Part shown: positions 44,924 to 51,209 of the stretch, one piece after another
Layout: each line of letters begins with the position of its first letter
Position numbering within the stretch: position 1 is the first letter of the stretch
NCBI GenBank assembly: GCA_012837935.1
Contig: DUQG01000038.1
Coordinates: 163,734-227,733, forward strand
Reading direction: 5' to 3'
DNA from: Bacteroidales bacterium
GTDB lineage: Bacteria > Bacteroidota > Bacteroidia > Bacteroidales > Paludibacteraceae
DNA: 64,000 bases
Notes under the pieces: model-generated
The model's input: only the letters and a program-made list of their open reading frames with translations
Told to the model about the DNA's origin: nothing
The model's database searches: none
Program-made: the position numbers and the translations under genes

Positions 44924-46408
44924 ATGAAAAAACAAAAATACTATACACCGGATTCGGTAAATTTTACAATCAACGACAAACAACCACCGAGCGATTTAAC
45001 AGCTGAAAGTGATTTACTTAACATTATACTTACAGATGGAAATTCAGCATTAAAACGAGTTGATTATGTTACTTCGGATGTATTTTATAGTGAACAAAAT
45101 AAAACAATTTTCAGAGCTTGTAAACGGCTTTATGAACGAGGCGACAACATCAGCTCAACGGCTGCAACGAGAGAGCTTACAGAAAATGAAAGGTCGTTAT
45201 TTGAGAATAACGGACCGGAGCTTTATATTTTTGGATTAACAGCAAGCTATGTTAGGTCGAGCGAGCTTGAAACAATATCACTCTATTTGCTTGAAATATA
45301 TTCTAAAAGAGAGATTGTTCTAAACAGTTTGAAAGCTATTACTGCGGTTGAAAATGGTACAGACTTACAGCAACTTTTAAGCGTAAACAAAGAGCGGTTA
45401 AATGAAATTGAAAATGTCTTGTATAGTGGAAATTCTTTTGAAAAATACATCGTTGGTAGAAGTTTGAACTTTGATAAACCGGAGCCAATTTTAATGCGTG
45501 AAGAAGATGAAATTTTACATCTTAAAGATATTCAAATGATTGAGGGGCAAAGTGGAAGTCGCAAAACTTTTCTTATAAGTGCGATGATGGGCGGATTGAT
45601 TGGAGATAATAAATGTTTAGATTTTTATTCAACGAAACCACTTACAAAGGTTTTGTTTATTGATACAGAGCAAAGTATAGGGAACGTTCAAAGGGTTGCA
45701 AGACGCGTACACACAATAGCAGGATTTCAACCAACAACGGACTACTCTAATTTTTTAGTTTTAAGTTTAAGAGAATGTACATTTAGGGAAAGATTAGAAA
45801 TAACCGTTAAAGCAATTGAGAACTACAAACCGGATGTAGCTTTTATTGACAATGCAAAAGATTTAGTAGCGGATTTTAACGACATAGAAGAAAGTGCAAA
45901 TTTAGTTACTATTTTGATGAAATTAGCGAGCAAAAATAATTGTGCAATAGCTTGTGTAATACACCAGAATTTTGGAACAACAAAAGCCCGTGGACACTTA
46001 GGCAGTATGTTGTACGAAAAGGCAAGTTTAGCTATATCATTAAAAGCTAACGATGAAATAACAGAAGTATCATTTTCTAAAATTCGGAATATACCACCTC
46101 AAAAATTTGCTTTTCAAATTCAGGATGACGAAACCGGCACAGCTATTCCGGTACTGGCTACAATCCAAGAACCTACAACCGCGACAAATAGACTTACCGC
46201 TACTTTTGAAGGATTGATAGAAAAAGGCAAATACATTTCCTACACTGAATTAACAAATATGATTAAAAACAAAAACGGTGTTAAAGATAGACAAGCCAAA
46301 AGGAATATTAGTGAGGCATTGAAAGCCGGGCTTATTCACAAAAACGATAAAGAACTTTATTATCAAAAATACAAAGAAAATGATGTAAAATCAGATTTGC
46401 CTTTTTAG
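44924..46408 (+). CDS. RepA/DnaB-like replication ATPase
   Basis: A 494-residue protein; start ATG at 44924, preceded by an AAGGAG that is rare in this genome. The N-terminal 100 residues resemble the DnaB N-terminal helical domain (AESDLLNIIL ... FYSEQNKTIFRACKRLYERG). The central ATPase is RepA/AAA_25-like: Walker A GQSGSRKT (208-215), Walker B VAFIDNAKD, and a later HLGSMLYEKA arginine-side segment. The C-terminus looks like a winged helix (YTELTNMIKNK ... AKRNISEALKAGLI). It should act as the element's replication helicase/initiator. The inverted repeat and iteron-like DNA start at its stop codon. Confidence 0.87.
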   Translation: MKKQKYYTPDSVNFTINDKQPPSDLTAESDLLNIILTDGNSALKRVDYVTSDVFYSEQNKTIFRACKRLYERGDNISSTAATRELTENERSLFENNGPELYIFGLTASYVRSSELETISLYLLEIYSKREIVLNSLKAITAVENGTDLQQLLSVNKERLNEIENVLYSGNSFEKYIVGRSLNFDKPEPILMREEDEILHLKDIQMIEGQSGSRKTFLISAMMGGLIGDNKCLDFYSTKPLTKVLFIDTEQSIGNVQRVARRVHTIAGFQPTTDYSNFLVLSLRECTFRERLEITVKAIENYKPDVAFIDNAKDLVADFNDIEESANLVTILMKLASKNNCAIACVIHQNFGTTKARGHLGSMLYEKASLAISLKANDEITEVSFSKIRNIPPQKFAFQIQDDETGTAIPVLATIQEPTTATNRLTATFEGLIEKGKYISYTELTNMIKNKNGVKDRQAKRNISEALKAGLIHKNDKELYYQKYKENDVKSDLPF

Positions 46409-46467
46409 GTGTACTGGTGTAGTGTATTTTTGCCCTTATATATAGGGCAAAATACACCAGTACACCT
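46407..46467. repeat. Large inverted repeat at putative origin
   Basis: Left arm 46407-46435 (AGGTGTACTGGTGT ... GCCC) pairs with right arm 46445-46467; the left arm has a 6-base bulge. The loop is AT-only. The left arm overlaps the stop of the RepA-like gene. Confidence 0.8.
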
Positions 46468-46534
46468 ACACACCAAAATACACCTAAATACACCTAAAAA
46501 TACACTAAAATGTACACCAAAAAGTACACTAAAC
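46461..46534 (+). repeat. Iteron-like TACACYWAAA direct repeats
   Basis: About seven near-copies starting near 46461, 46469, 46479, 46489, 46501, 46513 and 46525, spaced 8-12 bp, close to one helical turn. This is the pattern of an initiator-binding array. Confidence 0.7.
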
Positions 46535-46590
46535 ATTGAAAGCCTTTTTAGGTAATAGCTGAATATTCTGAATTTTCTGACACTATAAAA

Positions 46591-46740
46591 AAAGGGATTT
46601 ATCCAAGAAATACAAGAAATATAATAAAAGGGAAAAATCGGAAGAATCGGACACCCTTAAAAGGGATATAATCCGACGAATTGGACGACCTTAAAGGAAT
46701 AAAATGCAACGAATACAACACCCTTAAAGGGAAAAATAAT
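46591..46740 (+). repeat. 33-bp tandem repeats with CCTTAAAAGG-type hairpins
   Basis: AAAGGG (once AAAGG) recurs at 46591, 46627, 46660, 46693 and 46726, i.e. a period of 33 (first interval 36). Unit pattern is AAAGGGA, AT-rich, ATC(G)GA-GAAT-GGAC, then CCTT, so neighbouring units form short CCCTT/AAGGG hairpins. Non-coding, between the ATPase gene and the coiled-coil gene. Confidence 0.75.
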
Positions 46741-46772
46741 AGAATTAAAACAATCATTAAAAAATTAGAGTA

Positions 46773-47183
46773 ATGGCAGAAGAAAAGAAAATACTGTTAT
46801 CGGTACAGGTTAAGGCGGACCAGGCTTTGGCTGAAATGGCAAAAACTCGCAAAGAGATTGCAGAGCTGAAAAGTTTGCAAAAACAACTTGACACTTCCAC
46901 GGAAGAAGGTAGGTTGCAGTACGAGAAATACGGTGCAAGCATACGAGATGCTAACAAAAAGCTACGAGAGCAACAAAGAGAATATGACAACCACACAAAG
47001 ACTTTGTTAGCACAAGAAGGTAGCCTGGAAAGTCTAAGAGCGGAGCTATCAAATTTAACGTTAGCTTATACCAAATTATCCAAAGCAGAAAGGCAATCTG
47101 CAGAAGGTCAGGAACTGAAAGAAAAGATAAAAGGTATTTCCGATGAGTTGAAAGAAAATAAAAGAGCAATAAAACAATCTTGA
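46773..47183 (+). CDS. Coiled-coil protein resembling a phage tape-measure N-terminus
   Basis: A 136-residue protein that is almost entirely charged coiled coil. The opening LSVQVKADQALAEMAKTRKEI and later SLESLRAELSNLTLAYTKLSK, ERQSAEGQELKEKIKGISDEL match in style the first part of tail tape-measure proteins of Bacteroidota phages. The full proteins are several times longer and have membrane-like and repeat regions; this one ends with a normal stop at the coiled coil. It could be a remnant, or a satellite protein that mimics or disturbs the helper phage tape measure. The similarity is by eye only. Confidence 0.6.
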   Translation: MAEEKKILLSVQVKADQALAEMAKTRKEIAELKSLQKQLDTSTEEGRLQYEKYGASIRDANKKLREQQREYDNHTKTLLAQEGSLESLRAELSNLTLAYTKLSKAERQSAEGQELKEKIKGISDELKENKRAIKQS

Positions 47184-47269
47184 AAAGCCGTATATACGTC
47201 GTTATTTGTCAGAAATAGAGTGTTTATTGTTAAGTTATAAAATAGCAAGCAAAAAAAGATTATTTAGAA

Positions 47270-47686
47270 ATGGAAAAATTTGAGAGTAACGCAGAATTAT
47301 ACACCTACATATGTTTCGGAAATTTCACTTTATCAGAATGGATATCATTTAAACAAATAGCTAATTCTGATTTGAACGCATATGAAAAAACAGATGCAAT
47401 TAGTAAGGTGTTTTACGGTGTTGGAGATAAAGAGCTTAGAGCTAAATACAGCGATGCTATCTTTGAAACAATTATAGAGGATACAAAGATATGGACTGAA
47501 AAAGAAAAGGGCTTAGAACTGCCTTATTTTGATGTAGAGCGTTTAGCAAGCGATTTTGGATATAGTTATGATGAGTTTGTAGAAATGAAGTATAAAGACG
47601 TTTTTTATTTATTAGATAGGAAATATGGACAAACGGGCAGAGATATTCAGAGAGTGTTCGATAGATGGAACAGCTTATTTCAATAA
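47270..47686 (+). CDS. Unknown small element protein
   Basis: A 138-residue soluble, acidic protein (MEKFESNAELYTYICFGNF start). It contains aromatic-rich helical segments (FGYSYDEFVEMKYKDVFYLLDRKYG) and no motif I recognise. It overlaps the next gene by 62 bp in another frame. Tape-measure chaperone-type proteins of phages have similar size and follow or precede tape-measure genes, but nothing in the sequence confirms that here. Confidence 0.6.
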   Translation: MEKFESNAELYTYICFGNFTLSEWISFKQIANSDLNAYEKTDAISKVFYGVGDKELRAKYSDAIFETIIEDTKIWTEKEKGLELPYFDVERLASDFGYSYDEFVEMKYKDVFYLLDRKYGQTGRDIQRVFDRWNSLFQ

Positions 47687-47879
47687 GATTGAGTTTGTAG
47701 TTGTACCAACGCAAGACGAAAAACCGTGCAAACATTGCATATTTGAATACAAAAAAAACTCTTTAGTTCGAGGTTGTCCGAAAGGCGAAAAGTATCCGGT
47801 TTGCTTTGCAGTAGAACGAAAAGACCGGCAAAGTGTCAGGTTTGTAAGAAGTGGACTAAGAGATGTATTAAAAATTTAG
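47625..47879 (+). CDS. Small cysteine-rich element protein
   Basis: An 84-residue protein with a four-cysteine set (CKHC ... GCPKG ... YPVC), probably a metal-binding knuckle, and a basic C-terminus (ERKDRQSVRFVRSGLRD). The start ATG at 47625 lies within the 3' end of the preceding gene. Short Cys-rich proteins of this kind are common in Bacteroidota phages. Function unknown; confidence is moderate because of the overlap. Confidence 0.55.
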   Translation: MDKRAEIFRECSIDGTAYFNKIEFVVVPTQDEKPCKHCIFEYKKNSLVRGCPKGEKYPVCFAVERKDRQSVRFVRSGLRDVLKI

Positions 47880-47995
47880 CTCACGGCTTTAAACGGTGCG
47901 ACACGTTTAAACTGATTATCTTTTTAGTAGTTACGTACTCAAAAAGAATGAAAGTGCCTAAAAACAGCCTTAAAATGCGAAACGAAACAACCTAC

Positions 47996-48304
47996 CTATT
48001 TTGGCAGGTTGTTTTTTATTTCCAGATAGTCGCTATAAAGCCGTTCCAACTGCTCGAAGGTTTCAATCCGATAGGTTTTATCATTCAGCAAAACAACGCC
48101 GTAAATGGGTTGATTGGGTGCGAATAACTCGAACAACTCAATATCAAGCGACTTACAAATCTTTTCCAACGTCTCAATAGTTGGGTTTTTTATCCTACCA
48201 GCTAAAAAATTACTGATATAGGTTTTACTTAATCCGGTATCAGCTGACATTTTAACTTGTGATACCTTCTTTTCATTCATTATTTTTTCAATCACTTTTA
48301 GCAT
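47996..48304 (-). CDS. XRE-family repressor
   Basis: A 102-residue regulator on the minus strand, opposite to the rest of the element. Residues 1-60 form a Cro/CI-type HTH (EKKVSQVKMSADTGLSKTYISNFLAGRIKNPTIETLEKICKSLDI, quoted here as landmarks only from S14 to I59). The C-terminal 40 residues are a small dimerisation-type tail (YRIETFEQLERLYSDYLEIK). It faces a divergent set of small genes across a 188-bp region holding near-identical repeats that overlap both promoters, so it is probably the master repressor of the element. Confidence 0.88.
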   Translation of the reverse strand: MLKVIEKIMNEKKVSQVKMSADTGLSKTYISNFLAGRIKNPTIETLEKICKSLDIELFELFAPNQPIYGVVLLNDKTYRIETFEQLERLYSDYLEIKNNLPK

Positions 48305-48448
48305 AATGTTTATTTTTATATTTCAATGCAAAATTAATAAAATTACTATATAAATAAATGTAAAAATAAAATAAATTAAATAAACATAAACTTTTAACAT
48401 TATTTAATACTGAATAGTTGCATAATGTTTATTTATATTTTATCTTTG
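48301..48448. promoter_or_regulatory. Divergent repressor switch: two promoters with repeated operator
   Basis: GCATAATGTTTATTT occurs at 48301-48315 and again at 48420-48434. Minus-strand TAATTTTG (48329-48336) is the -7 element for the repressor gene; plus-strand TATCTTTG (48441-48448) is the -7 for the right-hand operon. The second repeat covers the -33 region of the right promoter; the first covers the repressor transcript start. An inverted half-copy AAATAAACAT lies between. Confidence 0.7.
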
Positions 48449-48492
48449 CAGTACAAACAATGAAATAAAAATAAACTTTAATTTTTACAACA

Positions 48493-48819
48493 ATGATACA
48501 AGCAAGTAGAATTAACCTTGACAATTACAAGGAAATGAAAAGCAAAGTGAGATTAGATAAATCTGAAATAATGAAAGATGCTTGGTGGTATTTCAAAAAC
48601 TACAAAATGACTTTCAGCGAAGCACTTAAAAGAGCTTGGAAATGGAACAAAGAATGGGTTTCGGAATGCAAAGATAGAATTATGGAAATGGAAGTTATCG
48701 ACGCTAAAAGACAAGTAGAATGGGAAGAATATCAAAAAGGGAATAAAAACCCATTTGCTTGGATGACACCGGAAGTAATGGAAAACTATTATAGAACTAC
48801 GAAATATCAAGGTGATTAA
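48493..48819 (+). CDS. Unknown small element protein 1 of right operon
   Basis: A 108-residue basic/aromatic protein (MIQASRINLDNYKEM). The segment IMKDAWWYFKNYKMTFSEALKRAWKWNKEW resembles the N-terminal helices of the next protein (MKMAWNFFRISGQSFSDCLKRAW), so the two genes share a domain and may be paralogous over this part. No known catalytic motif. First gene behind the repressed promoter. Confidence 0.65.
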   Translation: MIQASRINLDNYKEMKSKVRLDKSEIMKDAWWYFKNYKMTFSEALKRAWKWNKEWVSECKDRIMEMEVIDAKRQVEWEEYQKGNKNPFAWMTPEVMENYYRTTKYQGD

Positions 48820-48867
48820 ACAACAACATTAAACAAAATAAACTAACAATCTAAAACACATACAGCT

Positions 48868-49182
48868 ATGAGAACAAAAGACTTATCAAACATTATGAAA
48901 ATGGCTTGGAACTTTTTCAGAATATCCGGACAATCATTTTCAGACTGCTTAAAAAGAGCGTGGGCAAACTTCAAACTTGTTAAGAGAATGCAAGTAGGTA
49001 TAGTGAAATTTTATTTTCAAAAAGTGGACGGCTCAATCCGGGAAGCATACGGAACTTTGAAAGGTGTTGAGGATAAAATAAAAGGTACTGACAATCGAAC
49101 GAAAAACGAAAACGTACAGGTTTACTTTGATACCGAAAAACAATCTTTCAGGAGCTTTAAGAAACTGAATTTACAGTTTTAA
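48868..49182 (+). CDS. SH3-like beta-barrel fold protein
   Basis: A 104-residue protein: N-terminal helices with MKMAWNFFRISGQSFSDCLKRAW followed by a beta-rich part (VGIVKFYFQKVDGSIREAYGTL ... NVQVYFDTEKQSFRSFKKLNL). This layout fits small proteins annotated in Bacteroidota mobile elements as SH3 beta-barrel fold-containing. Role unknown; presumably nucleic-acid or protein binding. The N-terminal helices are shared with the preceding gene product. Confidence 0.65.
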   Translation: MRTKDLSNIMKMAWNFFRISGQSFSDCLKRAWANFKLVKRMQVGIVKFYFQKVDGSIREAYGTLKGVEDKIKGTDNRTKNENVQVYFDTEKQSFRSFKKLNLQF

Positions 49183-49255
49183 GATATTTCAACCTAAGCA
49201 AGTTGTAAAACTGCTTACATAACAATAGTAAATTAACAAATTAGACTTAAAAACT

Positions 49256-49456
49256 ATGAAAGCAATAGATTTTGATTTTACAGAAAACAGAGGTAAAAGT
49301 GTAACAGTAGAAACACACGAAAAAATAAGGACCGGGAAACTTTTAGGCTTAATGCCTGATAACATAGTTGTATTAGATATGTCCGAAAGCTTTGGCGGTC
49401 AATTAGCTTTATCGGAAATAGAACTTAATGAGATTGTAAACATTGATTTGAGCTAA
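49256..49456 (+). CDS. Small unknown protein, beta-rich
   Basis: A 66-residue protein with an Sm/SH3-like strand pattern (KSVTVETHEKIRTGKLLGLMPDNIVVLDM) and acidic C-terminus. Last gene of the element before the right attachment site. No function assigned. Confidence 0.5.
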   Translation: MKAIDFDFTENRGKSVTVETHEKIRTGKLLGLMPDNIVVLDMSESFGGQLALSEIELNEIVNIDLS

Positions 49457-49667
49457 ATAAATGTTTGCCGAAAATTGATTAATTCAATTTGGAAAGTACC
49501 TCCGTTGTGAAACGTGGGTATTTTTTTTGTAAATTCACTTAAAGTTTAGATTTTATAAGTATATTTGTCAATTAAATGATAAGGTCTAAAAACACTAAAA
49601 AACAGGTCAATTTGTACCTTATTTGTACCTTAATTTTATAACATATTGATAATCAAATAAGATTACT

Positions 49668-49685
49668 TTTTGTATAGGAAAGTAA
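49668..49685 (+). repeat. Attachment site, right copy (attR)
   Basis: TTTTGTATAGGAAAGTAA, identical to the mnmE 3' end at 41028-41045. Preceded by two TTGTACCTTA repeats (49612-49632). Confidence 0.9.
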
Positions 49686-49727
49686 GACATCAAGACTCTA
49701 AGAGATTAGACATATAGATTAAAAGAC

Positions 49728-49755
49728 GATTTTATATCCTTTTGCATATAAAATC
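49728..49755 (+). terminator. Displaced original mnmE terminator
   Basis: GATTTTATAT pairs with ATATAAAATC over an 8-base loop and is followed by a T-rich stretch. It lies about 43 bases after attR, the place a terminator would have after mnmE in an element-free chromosome. Confidence 0.55.
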
Positions 49756-49812
49756 ATTTGTTTTTCTGTTTTTATATGCTTTTAGATATAAAGAACCTTA
49801 AAAGAATTAACC

Positions 49813-50928
49813 ATGAAATTTGACATACCATTATTACCCCCAAAATCGGATGTGGAAACTAAAGCCGTACTAAAGCAGCTTGCTGTTTCGCATCGTTATC
49901 TTGCTTTGTTAAATGGACGAAGTGCTACCATTCCCAACGAAAATATCTTGATAAATACCCTTTCGTTGCAAGAAGCGAAAGAAAGTTCTGCTATTGAAAA
50001 CATCATTACTACGCACGATGAAATGTACAAAGCTGAACTGTTTGAAGCTTATTTCAATAATTCACAAGCAAAAGAGGTAAGTCGATATGCACAGACGTTA
50101 AGGTCGGGTTTTCAGCAAATAAGAGAAGGTGCACCCATAACGCATTCTTTGATTAAATCCATTCAAAAAGATTTGGAACAAAACGATACGGGATACAGAA
50201 GAAATCCCGGAACAGTTCTAAAAAATGCGGCAACAGGAGAAGTTGTTTATACGCCACCACAAGATTTGCCGACTATTGAAAAACTAATGGATAATTTGGT
50301 GGAGTTTATCAACGATAATGAAATGAGCGAGCTTGATCCGCTGATAAAAATGGCAATAATTCATCATCGCTTTGAAACTATTCATCCTTTTTACGATGGA
50401 AACGGCAGAACAGGACGTATTATCAATATTTTGTATTTGGTAAAAGAAGAACTGCTTACACTGCCTATTCTCTATTTAAGTCGATATATTATTCAGTATA
50501 AAGCCGACTATTATCGTTTATTACAATCCACAAGAGAAAGCAGTGATTGGGAAGAGTGGATTTTGTATATCCTGAAAGGTGTAGAAGAGACAGCTAAACA
50601 AACCTTACATCTTATTGACGGAATAAAAGAGTTGATGAAGAATTACAAGCAAAGAATTAGAACTGAATTGCCAAAAATATACAGTCAAGATTTGCTGAAT
50701 AATCTGTTTAAGCATCCTTATACTAAGATAGAGTTTGTGGAAAAAGAGTTGAATGTAAGTAGGTTAACTGCATCTAAATATCTTAACTTGTTGACAGAGA
50801 AGAAAATGTTGAACAAAGTTAAAATAGGGACAAGTAATTTTTATATTAACGAGCCATTATATGAGTTATTTGCACAAGGTGTACCACCGGCACAGCCTTT
50901 TGAACAAATAAAAACAGTAACAGATTAA
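49813..50928 (+). CDS. Fic-family AMP-transferase with inhibitory motif
   Basis: A 371-residue Fic protein. The catalytic motif HPFYDGNGR is complete at residues 191-199, so it should transfer AMP (or another nucleotide moiety) to a protein target. The N-terminal part has the autoinhibitory helix motif S58-x-x-x-E62-N63 (SSAIEN), placing it among Fic proteins that are silenced in cis by the glutamate. The C-terminal 90 residues look like a winged helix (DLLNNLFKHPYTKIEFVEKEL, NVSRLTASKYLNLL). It lies between attR and the hairpin array/restriction system; it may be part of a defence or stress module. Confidence 0.93.
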   Translation: MKFDIPLLPPKSDVETKAVLKQLAVSHRYLALLNGRSATIPNENILINTLSLQEAKESSAIENIITTHDEMYKAELFEAYFNNSQAKEVSRYAQTLRSGFQQIREGAPITHSLIKSIQKDLEQNDTGYRRNPGTVLKNAATGEVVYTPPQDLPTIEKLMDNLVEFINDNEMSELDPLIKMAIIHHRFETIHPFYDGNGRTGRIINILYLVKEELLTLPILYLSRYIIQYKADYYRLLQSTRESSDWEEWILYILKGVEETAKQTLHLIDGIKELMKNYKQRIRTELPKIYSQDLLNNLFKHPYTKIEFVEKELNVSRLTASKYLNLLTEKKMLNKVKIGTSNFYINEPLYELFAQGVPPAQPFEQIKTVTD

Positions 50929-50938
50929 AAAAACACTT

Positions 50939-51172
50939 CATGTCGAAAAACTTAACTTTTTTCGACATGAAAAAATAACGTGTCGAAAAAATCGCTTTTT
51001 TTCGACATGAAAGAATAACGTGTTAAGAAAAGTCGATTTTCTTAACATAAGGAATGTGATATGTAAAGAAAATCGCATTTTCTTTACATAAGAGATTGGA
51101 TATGTATAAAAAATCGCATTTTCTTTACATAAGGGATGCGATATGTATAAAAAACTGCATTTTTTTAACATA
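50939..51172. repeat. Six tandem 40-41-bp hairpins with compensating changes
   Basis: Hairpins start at 50939, 50979, 51019, 51060, 51101 and 51142. Arms change in pairs: TGTCGAAAAA/TTTTTCGACA (units 1-2), TGTTAAGAAAA/TTTTCTTAACA (unit 3), TGTAAAGAAAA/TTTTCTTTACA (unit 4); units 5-6 are less perfect. Loops of units 2-6 carry TCGC, TCGA or CTGC. Located between fic and the restriction-modification gene; the last hairpin ends 38 bases before its start codon. Confidence 0.9.
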
Positions 51173-51209
51173 AAAATTTTGTTGTACCTTTTTTAGAAAC
51201 TTTCTGCAC

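Larger units (their letters stand above)
41046..49685 (+). mobile_element. 8.6-kb integrated element in the mnmE 3' end
   Basis: The segment lies between two 18-bp direct repeats (41028-41045, 49668-49685). Immediately inside the left end are excisionase-like and tyrosine-integrase genes. Contents: HTH protein, integrase, unknown protein, second HTH protein, VRR-NUC-like nuclease, RepA-like ATPase, an iteron-rich putative origin, small proteins, a divergent XRE-type repressor and four small proteins. There is no relaxase, no type IV secretion and no capsid or terminase gene. The 3' end of mnmE is a known integration hotspot (SGI1-type islands use it in Gammaproteobacteria). It most resembles a phage satellite or minimal integrative element. 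Confidence 0.9.

Noticed and set aside
47774..48127. 117-residue plus-strand frame behind the Cys-rich gene
   Set aside because: It overlaps the Cys-rich gene in another frame and runs antisense through the XRE repressor gene; no features of its own.
41046..49685. Element as a conjugative or mobilizable transposon
   Set aside because: No relaxase, coupling protein or type IV secretion gene could be found.
50938..51171. Minus-strand 77-residue frame through the hairpin array
   Set aside because: Its peptide merely repeats with the 40-41-bp DNA period; no start context or protein-like composition. The DNA structure explains it.
50939..51172. Hairpin array as a CRISPR
   Set aside because: No constant repeat with unrelated spacers; the units are palindromes with changing arms and there are no cas genes.
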